64,000 nucleotides of DNA, from the NCBI RefSeq assembly GCF_036924515.1, contig NZ_JAZHRR010000001.1, forward strand, positions 1,769,001 through 1,833,000. The letters run 5' to 3'. Both the position numbers and the translations under genes were made by a program. Numbering within the stretch: the stretch's first letter is position 1; each line of letters opens with the position of its first letter. Positions 33,298 to 43,208 of the stretch are shown piece by piece. The notes beneath the pieces are model-generated. The model searched no databases. It was not told where the DNA came from and saw only the letters and a list, made by a program, of their open reading frames with translations. This stretch comes from Bradyrhizobium sp. AZCC 1610. GTDB taxonomy: Bacteria > Pseudomonadota > Alphaproteobacteria > Rhizobiales > Xanthobacteraceae.

Positions 33298-36200
33298 GTG
33301 TCGATCTTCGTCGCACTGCATCACGTCACGCACTACAAATACGACCGACCGATCGATCTCGGCCCGCAAACCGTACGCCTGCGGCCGGCGCCGCATACGC
33401 GGACGCCGATCCTGAGCTATTCGCTCAAGGTGACGCCGGCAAATCATTTCGTGAACTGGCAGCAGGATCCGCAGGGCAACTGGCTGGCGCGCTTCGTCTT
33501 TCCGGAGAAGGCGACCGAACTCAAGATCGAAGTCGACTTCACCGCGCAGATGACGGTGGTCAATCCTTTTGACTTCTTCGTCGAGCCCTACGTCAACTCC
33601 TTTCCGTTTCAATACCCCGCCGACCTCAAGACCGAGCTTGCGCCCTATCTCGTCACCACTGAGCAGGGACCGCTGTTCGCAGCTTACTTGAAAGAGATTC
33701 CGCGCGAGGCCGACAGCACCGTCAATTTCCTGGTCGAGCTCAACGCGCAATTGCAGAAAAAGATCAGCTACGTCATCCGGATGGAGCCGGGCATTCAGAC
33801 GCCGGAAGAGACGCTGGCGCGCGGCACCGGCTCGTGCCGCGACTCCGCGTGGCTGTTGATCCAGATCTTCCGACACCTCGGCCTCGCCGCGCGTTTCGTC
33901 TCCGGCTATCTGATGCAATTGCGTCCCGACATCGATCCGGTCGACGGGCCGCGCGAGGTCGAGAGCGATTTCACCGATCTGCACGCCTGGGCCGAAGTCT
34001 ATCTTCCGGGCGCGGGCTGGATCGGGTTCGACGTCACCTCGGGCATGCTGACGGGCGAGGGGCACATTCCCGTCGCCGCCACGCCGCATTACCGTTCGGC
34101 GGCGCCGATCTCGGGCAGCGCGGGCTTCGCCAACGTCGAATTTGGATTCGAAATGAGCGTCAAGCGTATCCGCGAGGCGCCGCGGATCACGCGGCCGTTC
34201 TCGGATGAATCCTGGGCGCGGCTCGATAGCCTCGGCGAGCAGGTCGATGCCGATCTCAAGCGCGACGACGTGCGGCTGACCATGGGCGGCGAGCCGACCT
34301 TCGTCTCCGTCGACGATCTGGAATCACCGGAATGGAACATCGCCGCCATCGGCCCGACCAAGCAGGCGCTGGCGGACGAACTGATCCGCAAGCTGCAGGC
34401 CCGCTTTGCGCCGGGCGGGCTTTTGCATTACGGGCAGGGCAAATGGTATCCGGGCGAGAGCCTGCCGCGCTGGGCGTTCGGGCTCTATTGGCGCAAGGAC
34501 GGCGTGCCGATCTGGAAGAATGCCGAGCTGATCGCGAGTATCGAGAACCCGCGCAAGGCCGACATAGAAGACGCCAGAGCTCTCATGGAAGGCACCGCGA
34601 AGCGGCTCGGTCTGGATGCCGGCTACGTCATGCCGGCCTATGAAGATTCCGTACACTGGCTGCAGAAGGAAGCAGCACTTCCGCTCAATGTCGATCCCAG
34701 CGACTCCAAACTCGCCGATCCCGAAGAGCGCTCGCGCATGGCGCGGGTATTCGATGAGGGCTTGAACAAACCCAAAGGCTTCGTGCTGCCGATCCAGCAC
34801 GCGGACGGCGACGCCTCGGGCTGGATGAGCGAGCGCTGGCAGCTCAAGCGTGGCCATCTGTTTTTGATACCGGGTGATTCCCCGCTCGGGCTGCGGCTGC
34901 CGATGGCATCGCTGCCGCATGTCCCTCCGGAAGAGTATCCATACGTGGTCGAGCAGGACCCGATGGAGCCGCGTCTCGAACTCGCGGTCGAAGATAAAGA
35001 CGCCGAAGCGGGAGGCGCGCCCGCAACGCTGGCGGAGAAGCCGAAACCCAAACCCAAGCCGGTGCGCACGGCGGCATCCGTCGAAATCCGCGACGGCGTC
35101 TTGTGCGCGTTCATGCCGCCGGTCGAAAAGCTTGAGGATTATCTCGAACTGATCGCGGCGCTCGAAGCGGCCGCCGAGGAACTGCAAGTCCAGGTTTATG
35201 TCGAAGGCTACGGGCCGCCTTACGATCCGCGCGTCGAGGTGATCAAGGTGACACCGGATCCCGGCGTGATCGAAATCAACGTCCAGCCGGCGCAGAGCTG
35301 GCGCGAGGCGGTCGATATCACTTTCGGCCTGTATGACGACGCCGCAAAAGTTCGGCTCGGCGCCAACCGTTTTCTGGTCGATGGCCGCCATACAGGCACG
35401 GGCGGCGGCAACCATGTCGTGGTCGGTGGCTCGACGCCGCAGGATTCGCCGTTCCTGCGTCGCCCCGATCTCTTGAAGAGCCTCGTGCTGTACTGGCAGC
35501 GCCATCCGTCGCTGTCGTATTTGTTCTCCGGCATGTTCATCGGCCCGACCAGCCAGGCGCCGCGCATCGACGAGGCCCGGCATGACGGGCTCTATGAACT
35601 GGAAATCGCGCTGGCTCATGTGCCGCCGCCTGAGATCGAGGCCCCGCTGTGGCTGGTCGACCGGCTGTTCCGGCACATCCTGGTCGACATAACAGGCAAT
35701 ACCCATCGCGCTGAAATCTGCATCGACAAGCTCTATTCGCCTGATGGGCCGACCGGCCGCCTCGGGCTGGTCGAATTCCGCGCGCTCGAAATGCCGCCCG
35801 ATCCCAGGATGTCGCTGGCGCAGCAATTGCTGATCCGCGCGCTGATCGCAAAGCTTTGGCGCGAGCCGCAGCAGGGCAAGTTCGTGCGCTGGGGCACGGC
35901 GCTGCACGATCGCTTCATGCTGCCGCATTTCCTCTGGGAGGATTTTCTCGGCGTGCTCGATGAGCTCCGGCAATCCGGCTACGAGTTTTCGCACGAATGG
36001 TATTCGGCACAGCTCGAGTTTCGTTTTCCGGTGTTCGGCCGCGTCCATCATGGTGGTGTCGCGCTGGAATTGCGTCAGGCGCTGGAGCCCTGGCACGTGC
36101 TTGGCGAAGAAGGCTCGGCGGGCGGCACCGTGCGCTATGTCGACTCTTCGGTGGAGCGGCTGCAGGTCAAGGCTGTGGGCTTCGTCGAAGGCCGTCATGT

Positions 36201-36573
36201 TGTGACCTGCAACGGCAGGCGGATGCCGATGACGGCAACCGGCCGGTCCGGCGAGGCCGTCGCCGCGGTCCGCTTCAAGGCCTGGCAGCCGGCCTCGGGG
36301 CTGCATCCGACTATTCCGGTCCACGCCCCCCTGACATTTGACTTGATCGATACCTGGAACGGCCGCTCGCTCGGCGGCTGCGTCTACCACGTCGCCCATC
36401 CCGGCGGGCGCAGCTACGATACCAAGCCGGTCAATTCCTATGAGGCGGAAGCCCGGCGGCTGGCCCGGTTTCAGGACCACGGCCACACCCCCGGCAAGAT
36501 CGACCCGCCGCCCGAGGAACGCACAAATGAATTCCCTTTGACGCTCGACTTGAGGACGCCGCTCCTGATCTAA
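33298..36573 (+). CDS. Transglutaminase-like domain fused to putative amidoligase (DUF2126)
   Basis: A 1091-residue fusion. Residues 1-80 are the bacterial transglutaminase N-terminal beta domain ([13 protein letters not shown]). The core has the triad C180 ([10 protein letters not shown]), H229 (DLHAWAEVY) and D245 (WIGFDVTSG). From about 310 to the end is DUF2126, annotated in Pfam as a putative amidoligase: [70 protein letters not shown] and [17 protein letters not shown] Lys/Pro-rich linker ([10 protein letters not shown]) lies near 580. It starts with GTG. The combination of peptide-cleaving and peptide-forming domains suggests protein or peptide modification; the target is unknown. Confidence 0.92.
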   Translation: MSIFVALHHVTHYKYDRPIDLGPQTVRLRPAPHTRTPILSYSLKVTPANHFVNWQQDPQGNWLARFVFPEKATELKIEVDFTAQMTVVNPFDFFVEPYVNSFPFQYPADLKTELAPYLVTTEQGPLFAAYLKEIPREADSTVNFLVELNAQLQKKISYVIRMEPGIQTPEETLARGTGSCRDSAWLLIQIFRHLGLAARFVSGYLMQLRPDIDPVDGPREVESDFTDLHAWAEVYLPGAGWIGFDVTSGMLTGEGHIPVAATPHYRSAAPISGSAGFANVEFGFEMSVKRIREAPRITRPFSDESWARLDSLGEQVDADLKRDDVRLTMGGEPTFVSVDDLESPEWNIAAIGPTKQALADELIRKLQARFAPGGLLHYGQGKWYPGESLPRWAFGLYWRKDGVPIWKNAELIASIENPRKADIEDARALMEGTAKRLGLDAGYVMPAYEDSVHWLQKEAALPLNVDPSDSKLADPEERSRMARVFDEGLNKPKGFVLPIQHADGDASGWMSERWQLKRGHLFLIPGDSPLGLRLPMASLPHVPPEEYPYVVEQDPMEPRLELAVEDKDAEAGGAPATLAEKPKPKPKPVRTAASVEIRDGVLCAFMPPVEKLEDYLELIAALEAAAEELQVQVYVEGYGPPYDPRVEVIKVTPDPGVIEINVQPAQSWREAVDITFGLYDDAAKVRLGANRFLVDGRHTGTGGGNHVVVGGSTPQDSPFLRRPDLLKSLVLYWQRHPSLSYLFSGMFIGPTSQAPRIDEARHDGLYELEIALAHVPPPEIEAPLWLVDRLFRHILVDITGNTHRAEICIDKLYSPDGPTGRLGLVEFRALEMPPDPRMSLAQQLLIRALIAKLWREPQQGKFVRWGTALHDRFMLPHFLWEDFLGVLDELRQSGYEFSHEWYSAQLEFRFPVFGRVHHGGVALELRQALEPWHVLGEEGSAGGTVRYVDSSVERLQVKAVGFVEGRHVVTCNGRRMPMTATGRSGEAVAAVRFKAWQPASGLHPTIPVHAPLTFDLIDTWNGRSLGGCVYHVAHPGGRSYDTKPVNSYEAEARRLARFQDHGHTPGKIDPPPEERTNEFPLTLDLRTPLLI

Positions 36574-36601
36574 TCGGGAGCAACGCTCTCGGGGAATCGG
36601 A

Positions 36602-39112
36602 ATGGCCGGCCAAGGCAACAGTCAGGAAAGCAAGGCCCGTCCGGGCCAGCGCCGGATCGCGCAATGGACGCGCGACTATGCGCGGTTGCCCGGCATTCCC
36701 GACGAATATATCGGCGAGGACGGCGCGCCCCGCGTGGCGTGGAGCCGTTTCTTCGATGCCTTCGCCGCGCTTTCGCCAGCCGATATCGAGCGGCGCTTCG
36801 CCTCCGCGGACCGGCACCTGCGTGAGGCCGGCGTCACCTACCGTGCGCCCGGCGAGACCGCCGACCGGCTGTGGCCGCTCAGCCATCTGCCGCTGATCAT
36901 CGACGAGGCCGATTGGCAGCAACTGACCACGGGCATCGCGCAACGCGCCCAATTGTTCGAAATGGTGCTGCGCGATCTCTATGGCGAGGGCCGGCTGGTC
37001 ACCGATGGCGCGGTGCCCGCGGCCGCGATTGCCGGCAGCAACGAATATCTGCGCGCGGTTTGCGGCGTCAAACCGCCGGGAAACCGCTATTTGCATTTCT
37101 ATGCGGCCGATGTCGGCCGCGGCCCCGATGGGCGCTGGTGGGTGCTCAACGACCGCACCCAGGCGCCATCGGGCGCCGGCTACGCGCTGGAAAATCGCCT
37201 GGTGCTGTCGCGCGCCTTTTCCAACCTTTACAAGTCGATGAATGTCGAGCGCGTGGCGCCGTTCTTCGAGGCATTCCGCGATTCACTACGTGCCAGCGCC
37301 GACCGCGACGAGCCGCGGATCGGGTTACTGACGCCGGGCGTCTTCAGCGAGACCTATTTCGAGCACGCCACCCTGGCGCGCTACCTCGGCTTCCTGCTGG
37401 TCGAGGGCGACGATCTCGCCGTCAGCGGCGACCGCATCTACATCCGCACCGTCGCCGGCCTGAAGCGGCTCGACGTGCTGCTGCGCCGGGTTGATTCGAA
37501 TTTCCTCGATCCGCTCGAACTCGATGCGTCGTCGCATCTCGGCGTGCCCGGCCTGGTCGACGTGCTGCGCAAGAACGGCGTCGTCGTCGCCAACATGCCG
37601 GGCTCGGGCGTATTGGAGGCGCGGGCGCTGCTCGGGTTCCTGCCCAGCCTGTGCCGGCGGCTGCTCGGCGAGAATTTGATCATGCCGCACATCGCGACCT
37701 GGTGGTGCGGGCAGAAATCCGCGCGCGAGGAAGTGTTGTCGCGGCTGGAAGATTTCGCGATCGAGGGCGCCTATGGCCGGGCCGTTCCTGGCTTTTCCAG
37801 CCATGGGCCGGTGCTCGCCGCCGAGTTGTCGCCTGCCGAGCGCGACCGGCTGAGGGGCGCGATCGCCGATCGCGGCATCGATTATGTCGGCCAGGAACTG
37901 GTGCGGCTGTCGACGACGCCGGTGTGGGAGCAGGGCCGGATCACGCCGCGCCCGTTTGTGCTCAGGGTATTTGCCGCGGCAACGCCCCAGGGCTGGACGA
38001 TCCTGCCTGGCGGCTTCTGCCGGATCGCTGACGAGCCCGATGCCCGTGCCGTCTCGATGGGCGATGGCGCGCGGTCGGCGGATGTCTGGATTGTCTCCGA
38101 CAAAGCAGTGTCGGCTTCGACGCTGCTGCCGGCCGCCGAAGCCGTGCGCATCCGGCGCATCGCCGGCGTGGTCCCGAGCCGGGCTGCGGACAATCTGTTC
38201 TGGCTCGGTCGCTATCTCGAGCGCGCCGAGGCGACGCTGCGGCTGATCCGCGCGCTCGGCGCGCCGATGCGCGACCCCGTCAAGGGATCGTCGACCACGC
38301 TGCCCTCGGTCGAGCGCATCCAGCGGCTTCTGGTGACCTGGGGCGCGACCTCGCAGGCGACGCGGACCCACCCCGCAAGGGTCGTCGCCGAGGCGCTGCA
38401 GAGCCCGGACAAATTCGGCTCGGCTTTGTCATTGGTAAAATCGGCGCAGCGTACCGCGAGCTCGTTGCGCGAGCGGCTTTCGCCAGATGCCTGGCAGATC
38501 ATCACCGAGATGGTGGAGCGTCTCGCCTTGCAGGTCGACGACGATGACAGCGTCGTCAGCGCCGCCGAACTGACGTTGCAGGAACTGGCAAGCCTTGCAG
38601 GTTTGGCGCAGGAAAACATGAATCGCGCCGCGGGCTGGCGCTTCCTCGACATGGGCCGCCGTGTCGAGCGCGCCATCAACACCGCGCGGTTCGCGCGACA
38701 GTTCGCCTATGACGAAGCCGGCGATGAAGACCTCGATGTGCTGCTGACGCTGGTCGATTGCCAGATCACCTATCGTTCGCGCTATCTGGTCGGCCCGGCG
38801 CTGGCGCCGGTGCGCGATCTCGCGGTGCTCGATCCCTATAATCCGCGCTCGGTCGCGTTTCAGGTGGCGACGCTGCATGATCACATTGCCGCACTCCCAA
38901 GCCTGAAGGAGCACGGCCTGATCGAGCGGCCGCAGCGGCTGGCGGTAGCGTTGCAGGCGATGTTGACGACAGCCGAGGCCGCGACGCTGGATGTCAAAAC
39001 CCTGTTCGCGCTGGAGCAGGATCTGCTCAATCTCGCCGATGCCATCGGTCTGCATTACTTTCCGCACGGGCCCAATGCGAGCCGGCCGGAGAAGCTGACA
39101 GGCCTCGCGTGA
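36602..39112 (+). CDS. Circularly permuted ATP-grasp and alpha-E domain protein
   Basis: An 836-residue two-domain protein. The first ~480 residues are a circularly permuted ATP-grasp type 2 domain (DUF404/407): GSNEYLRAVCGVKPPGNRYL, WWVLNDRTQAPSGAGYALEN, GLLTPGVFSETYFEHATLAR and MPHIATWWCGQ. The remaining ~330 are the all-helical alpha-E domain (DUF403), starting SRAADNLFWLGRYLERAEAT and including GWRFLDMGRRVERAINTARF. ATP-grasp enzymes join a carboxylate to an amine. The gene starts 28 bases after the amidoligase fusion and its stop overlaps the start of the next transglutaminase gene (GTGA), so the three are one operon. Confidence 0.92.
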   Translation: MAGQGNSQESKARPGQRRIAQWTRDYARLPGIPDEYIGEDGAPRVAWSRFFDAFAALSPADIERRFASADRHLREAGVTYRAPGETADRLWPLSHLPLIIDEADWQQLTTGIAQRAQLFEMVLRDLYGEGRLVTDGAVPAAAIAGSNEYLRAVCGVKPPGNRYLHFYAADVGRGPDGRWWVLNDRTQAPSGAGYALENRLVLSRAFSNLYKSMNVERVAPFFEAFRDSLRASADRDEPRIGLLTPGVFSETYFEHATLARYLGFLLVEGDDLAVSGDRIYIRTVAGLKRLDVLLRRVDSNFLDPLELDASSHLGVPGLVDVLRKNGVVVANMPGSGVLEARALLGFLPSLCRRLLGENLIMPHIATWWCGQKSAREEVLSRLEDFAIEGAYGRAVPGFSSHGPVLAAELSPAERDRLRGAIADRGIDYVGQELVRLSTTPVWEQGRITPRPFVLRVFAAATPQGWTILPGGFCRIADEPDARAVSMGDGARSADVWIVSDKAVSASTLLPAAEAVRIRRIAGVVPSRAADNLFWLGRYLERAEATLRLIRALGAPMRDPVKGSSTTLPSVERIQRLLVTWGATSQATRTHPARVVAEALQSPDKFGSALSLVKSAQRTASSLRERLSPDAWQIITEMVERLALQVDDDDSVVSAAELTLQELASLAGLAQENMNRAAGWRFLDMGRRVERAINTARFARQFAYDEAGDEDLDVLLTLVDCQITYRSRYLVGPALAPVRDLAVLDPYNPRSVAFQVATLHDHIAALPSLKEHGLIERPQRLAVALQAMLTTAEAATLDVKTLFALEQDLLNLADAIGLHYFPHGPNASRPEKLTGLA

Positions 39113-39987
39113 TCTACGACATCCGTCACGTCACGACCTACGCTTACGAAAGCCCGGTGAGCTTTGCGCGGTGCTCGCTGCGGCTGGAGCCGCGCAGCAG
39201 TGACGGACAGCAACTGATCTCGCATACGGTCGAGATCCGGCCCAAGCCGGTGGAACGCACGGCGCGGCGGGATTTTTTCGGAACCCATACCGAGAGCGTG
39301 CTGATCGAGACCGCGCACCGCAACTTGCGGATCGATTCCCGCTCGCGGGTTTCGGTGTCGCGCAATGCGCCGGCGCGCAATGCGCCGAGCCCGTCATGGG
39401 AAGATATCCGCGATGTGGCGTTCGAGGCCACCAGTCTTGGCCCGGCCTCGCCCGTCGGATATGTCTTTGCGAGTTCGCTGGTGCCGGTGCTGGCGCCGCT
39501 TACCGCCTATGCCGCGCCAAGCTTCCCGCTGGGCGGCGGCATCCTCTCAGGCGCCGTCGACCTGATGCACCGGATCCGCAACGATTTCAGGTACGACCCG
39601 AAGGCCACGGTAATCTCGACGCCGCTCAGGGAAGTGTTCGAGAAACGCCACGGCGTCTGCCAGGACTTTGCCCATGTGATGATTGCGGGCTTGCGCGGGC
39701 TCGGGCTGCCGGCGGCCTATGTCAGCGGCTATCTCCGCACCGTTCCGCCGCCGGGCCAGCCGCGGCTGCAGGGCGCCGATGCCACCCACGCCTGGGTCTC
39801 GGTGTGGTGCGGCGCCGAACTCGGCTGGATCGGGTTCGATCCGACCAACGACCTGCTGGTCGAGAACGATCACATCATTCTGGCGGTGGGGCGCGACTTC
39901 TCCGACGTCTCGCCGGTCGACGGCATCATCGTCGGCTCGCGCAAGCAGAAGCTCAGCGTTGCCGTGGACGTGCTGTTGGTCGAGTGA
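39109..39987 (+). CDS. Transglutaminase-like cysteine protease domain protein
   Basis: A 292-residue protein with a bacterial transglutaminase N-terminal domain (YDIRHVTTYAYESPVSFARC) and a core carrying the triad C184 (RHGVCQDFAHVMI), H227 (ATHAWVSVW) and D244 (WIGFDPTND). It starts with GTG, overlapping the ATP-grasp/alpha-E stop by 4 bases. This small transglutaminase regularly accompanies alpha-E proteins. It probably cleaves or exchanges amide bonds, the counterpart of the two ligase-type domains upstream. No signal peptide is apparent. Confidence 0.9.
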   Translation: MIYDIRHVTTYAYESPVSFARCSLRLEPRSSDGQQLISHTVEIRPKPVERTARRDFFGTHTESVLIETAHRNLRIDSRSRVSVSRNAPARNAPSPSWEDIRDVAFEATSLGPASPVGYVFASSLVPVLAPLTAYAAPSFPLGGGILSGAVDLMHRIRNDFRYDPKATVISTPLREVFEKRHGVCQDFAHVMIAGLRGLGLPAAYVSGYLRTVPPPGQPRLQGADATHAWVSVWCGAELGWIGFDPTNDLLVENDHIILAVGRDFSDVSPVDGIIVGSRKQKLSVAVDVLLVE

Positions 39988-40008
39988 GGCGGGATACCTC
40001 CCGCGCCT
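39987..40008 (+). terminator. Hairpin at the end of the transglutaminase operon
   Basis: AGGCGGGA, loop TACC, TCCCGCGCCT with one bulged G, beginning on the last base of the stop codon. Only TTCC follows, so termination is likely but not certain. Confidence 0.45.
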
Positions 40009-40167
40009 GATTCCTTAACGACCGGTTATCCTGCCAAGCGGTTAGGCTGCGCCAATCTCCGCTGCACTACGGATAGGCACCTTAACGGAAGCTTTGCTCT
40101 TTTGCCGCCATCCTGACGTGCGCGGAACCGCGTCTGCAAGTCCAACCCACCTAACCGGGAGACAATC

Positions 40168-40635
40168 GTGAACAATTGGTCAACAAAGCCGTTCGTTTCT
40201 GCCGTGGCAGCCATGCTCGTTCTCGGAGGTGCCGCCAGTGCGGGCGGTGGAGCGAACAAGGACGAAGCCGTCGCCATGGTCAAACAGGCGGTCGCCTTCA
40301 TCAGGGATCAGGGCGCCGAAAAGGCGTATCCCGAGATCACCAACAAGGCCAGCAAGTTCCGTGATCGCGACCTCTACGTCGTGGTCTATCAGCTCGACGG
40401 CAAAGTGCTCGCGCACGGCTCCAACGAAAAGTTTGTCGGCAAGGACCTGATCGATGCCCAGGACGTCGACGGCAAGCTCTACGTCAAGGAGCGCGTCGAA
40501 CTCGCCGCCAAGCAGCCGACGTTCTGGCAGGATTACAAGTTCGTCAATCCGGTCAGCAAGAAGGTCGAGCCGAAGGAAATGTACTGCGAGAAGGTGGACA
40601 ACACGGCCGTCTGCGCAGGCGTCTACAAGCTCTGA
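40168..40635 (+). CDS. Periplasmic single-Cache domain protein
   Basis: A 155-residue exported protein: NNWSTKPFVSAVAAMLVLGGAASAG is a signal peptide with AxA near 24. The mature part is a single Cache (dCache-like sCache_2) fold, with AVAFIRDQGAEKAYPEITN, DLYVVVYQLDGKVLAHGSNE and FVGKDLIDAQDVDGKLYVKE. Such domains bind small ligands and are normally the sensor part of chemoreceptors, yet this one ends without a membrane anchor. It starts with GTG after CGGGAG and is followed 54 bases later by an MCP. Two Cys residues (MYCEKVDNTAVCAG) near the end may form a disulfide. Confidence 0.88.
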   Translation: MNNWSTKPFVSAVAAMLVLGGAASAGGGANKDEAVAMVKQAVAFIRDQGAEKAYPEITNKASKFRDRDLYVVVYQLDGKVLAHGSNEKFVGKDLIDAQDVDGKLYVKERVELAAKQPTFWQDYKFVNPVSKKVEPKEMYCEKVDNTAVCAGVYKL

Positions 40636-40689
40636 CCCCGATCAAGCGTTTGCGTTGTCGTGCGGCGATCGCCGCATTGAAGGGGTGAT

Positions 40690-42390
40690 ATGCTCGGCTG
40701 GATCAGAAACATTGGCCTTTCGTGGAAAGTCCAGCTCGCGCCGGCTTTTCTGATCGTCGTGCTGATCGGGCTCGGCGCCTATGCGTTGCAGACGTTGCGG
40801 TCGAATCAGGCCGCCGTCGATGCGCTGGTGTCCGGGCCGGTGCGGCAATCGGAACTGGCCAATGATCTCACCACCACGGTGTGGACGGCGCACGCCAAGC
40901 TGTATCGTCTTGCTGCCACCGCAGCCAACGAAAAGGACGAGAAGAAAATAGCCGCGGTCGCCAAGGAGGCTTCCGCGGCCGCCGGCAAGATTTCCGACGC
41001 GCTGAAGGCCGTCGAAGGCATCAAGGACGGGGTCGGCCCGGAGACTTTCGATAAGCTGAAAGCTGCGGTCGCAGGCTATCTCAAGCAATCGAAAAACGCG
41101 ATCGAGATGGCCGACGGCGACGCCGGATCGGCGCTGATATTCATCAAGGGCGCAGAACGAAACTTTGCCGTCATCGAAAAACTGGCCGACGATCTGATCA
41201 CGCATAGCAGCGAGAGCAAGGATCGGGAGATTGCCCGTGCCGGGATCAAGCTCGAGCAACAGCAGATGACGCTGATGGCGGCCCTTCTGGCGGTTGCACT
41301 TGCCGGTATCCTCGTTTCGTTTCTGATTGGCCGAAGTATTTCCCGTCCTGTCGTGGCGATGTCGAGGGCGATGCGCGAACTGGCGGGCGGAAATTTCGAG
41401 GTTCAGTTGCCCGGCCTCGAGCGCCGCGATGAAGTGGGCCAGATGGCCCATGCGATCCAGGAATTCAAGGTGCAGGCGATTGCCAAAGCCGAACGCGAGA
41501 CGGCGGAGCGCGAAGAGAAACGCCGCGAACTGGCATCCGCGCGCCGAACCGAGCTGCACAATCTGGCCGAAAGCTTCGAGATCGCCGTCGGCGATATCGT
41601 CGAAAATGTCGGCGCGGCATCGTCCGAATTGGAAAATTCCGCAGCCGTCCTGACCAACAGCAGCGCCGCCACCCAGGAGCTCTCCACCGTCGTCACCGCG
41701 GCTTCGGAGGAAACCTCCACCAACGTGCAGTCGGTAGCGTCAGCCACGGAGGAAATGGCCAGCTCCGTCAATGAAATCGGCAGACAAGTCGCGAACTCCA
41801 ACAGGATCGCCAACGAGGCGGTGGTTCAGGCGCAAAAGACCGACGCCCGAATCGCCGAATTGTCTGATGCCGCGAACCGCATCGGCGACGTCACCAAATT
41901 GATCACCACGATTGCCGAGCAGACCAATCTGCTGGCGCTCAATGCGACCATTGAGGCAGCGCGAGCCGGCGACGCCGGCCGCGGCTTTGCGGTGGTTGCC
42001 CAGGAGGTCAAGACGCTCGCCACGCAGACCGCCAAGGCCACCAGCGAGATTTCTACCCAGATCGCCGGGATGCAGGCAGCGACCCTGGATTCGGTGCTCG
42101 CCATCAAAGAGATCAGCGGCACCATCGGCAGGGTTTCCGAAATCGCGGCAGCGATTGCCGCCGCCGTCGAAGAGCAGGGCGCGGCGACCCAGGAGATTGC
42201 CCGCAACGTGCAGCAGGCAGCCCTCGGCTCCACCCAGGTCGCGACCAGCATCGCCGACGTCAATCGCGGCGCCGGTGAAATCGGCACGGCGTCGTCCCAG
42301 GTGCTGGCGTCAGCGCAATTGCTCTCCAACGAAAACAAGCGCCTCAAGGCCGAGGTCGGCAAGTTCCTCGCCACCGTCCGGTCGGCTTAA
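40690..42390 (+). CDS. Methyl-accepting chemotaxis protein (MCP), first
   Basis: A 566-residue transmembrane receptor. Helix 1 is about 13-36 (VQLAPAFLIVVLIGLGAYAL). The periplasmic part, about 37-190, is mostly helical (four-helix-bundle type). Helix 2 is about 197-217 (LMAALLAVALAGILVSFLIG), followed by a HAMP region (ISRPVVAMSRAMRELAGGNF) and the signalling hairpin with the tip [31 protein letters not shown] (positions about 414-444). It passes ligand signals to CheA/CheW. Co-direction and close spacing with the Cache protein suggest that it may read that protein's ligand state. No che genes are in the window. Confidence 0.95.
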   Translation: MLGWIRNIGLSWKVQLAPAFLIVVLIGLGAYALQTLRSNQAAVDALVSGPVRQSELANDLTTTVWTAHAKLYRLAATAANEKDEKKIAAVAKEASAAAGKISDALKAVEGIKDGVGPETFDKLKAAVAGYLKQSKNAIEMADGDAGSALIFIKGAERNFAVIEKLADDLITHSSESKDREIARAGIKLEQQQMTLMAALLAVALAGILVSFLIGRSISRPVVAMSRAMRELAGGNFEVQLPGLERRDEVGQMAHAIQEFKVQAIAKAERETAEREEKRRELASARRTELHNLAESFEIAVGDIVENVGAASSELENSAAVLTNSSAATQELSTVVTAASEETSTNVQSVASATEEMASSVNEIGRQVANSNRIANEAVVQAQKTDARIAELSDAANRIGDVTKLITTIAEQTNLLALNATIEAARAGDAGRGFAVVAQEVKTLATQTAKATSEISTQIAGMQAATLDSVLAIKEISGTIGRVSEIAAAIAAAVEEQGAATQEIARNVQQAALGSTQVATSIADVNRGAGEIGTASSQVLASAQLLSNENKRLKAEVGKFLATVRSA

Positions 42391-42481
42391 GCCGTAGGGC
42401 CCAAAAGCCGAGATTAGCGAACGTGGCTTGATCCACGTCCGCTTTGCAGCACGGATCTGTACGCAAGGACCGTCAATGCGG

Positions 42482-42835
42482 TCAAACCCCACGCCGAATG
42501 ACGACCCACGCCAGACGACCGGCCATTAGAAGCGACACGGCGCAGAATGCGACAGTCCCCCAGAGATGGACATCAGGGCGCGTCTCATTCAGCCATACTA
42601 GTGCGGCTAGGCAGAGCGCTGCCGGGACAGCGCACGCCTGCGTCGCAATGTATTGACGGCGCAATGTGCGTGGTGCGCGGGAGCTCCAGATGAAGACTTC
42701 GACCTCAAATCTGCGGGAAATGGTGTCGAACGGCTCCTGGGGATACTGCTTGGTCAGCTCCGTCATAACGGACAGGATACCCCATCCAGCAACGCCGATC
42801 AGCGCGATGGCAAGCAGGCACAGAATGAGCGACAT
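42482..42835 (-). CDS. Small hypothetical membrane protein
   Basis: A 117-residue protein with three hydrophobic segments: LILCLLAIALIGVAGWGIL (3-21), about 67-82 (ACAVPAALCLAALVWL) and about 90-112 (HLWGTVAFCAVSLLMAGRLAWVV). Between them is a basic loop (RAPRTLRRQ). GGAG lies about ten bases before the ATG. It is convergent with the first MCP. No family is recognised; codon use looks like that of its neighbours, and the membrane pattern supports a real gene. Confidence 0.6.
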   Translation of the reverse strand: MSLILCLLAIALIGVAGWGILSVMTELTKQYPQEPFDTISRRFEVEVFIWSSRAPRTLRRQYIATQACAVPAALCLAALVWLNETRPDVHLWGTVAFCAVSLLMAGRLAWVVIRRGV

Positions 42836-43032
42836 CTCACTGCTCCAGTATCCGCAACGTGATCAGGCACCTCAAGCGTTAATAATCCGCTAAGTGTCAT
42901 TCGCGTCGATTTTGCCATATCAGCGATATGTCCGATATCCAGCTCATCTCGCACCCGCCGTTTCGAGGTTGCGAAAGTCGAGATAGGCATGAATCAAGCT
43001 CCCGAACCGGAGCCTCGAAGCATGAAATATGA

Positions 43033-43116
43033 CTCACGGGCGTTGAGTGGACTGCCATCAGGCTGCTTCTCCCGAACAAGTCCTGTGGCGTGCCGAGGGC
43101 CAATAATCGGCGTGTC
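43033..43116 (+). pseudogene. IS5-family transposase N-terminal remnant
   Basis: One frame reads LTGVEWTAIRLLLPNKSCGV then PRANNRRV, which strongly resembles the start of IS5-group transposases (L-T-x-x-E-W-x-A-I-x-P-L-L-P-N-K-P-R-G-V-P-R-x-x-D-R-R-V). It is preceded by an in-frame stop and followed by sequence that no longer fits the family, although another frame gives a weak trace (LPNFAEPDSW). No inverted repeats or rest of the element are seen. It lies in the 373-bp gap 42836-43208 between the small membrane protein gene and the second MCP gene; nothing else is recognised there. Confidence 0.5.
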
Positions 43117-43208
43117 GGCGGAGTGTCAATCCGAAGTCTTGCCGAACTTTGCGGAGCCAGATTCGTGGGCTCCTCACACTCTGGCGCGAAACCCGAGATG
43201 CCGCCGGC

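Noticed and set aside
34324..36618. 764-codon open frame on the - strand
   Set aside because: It is antisense to the well-supported transglutaminase-amidoligase fusion and its product has shadow-like composition.
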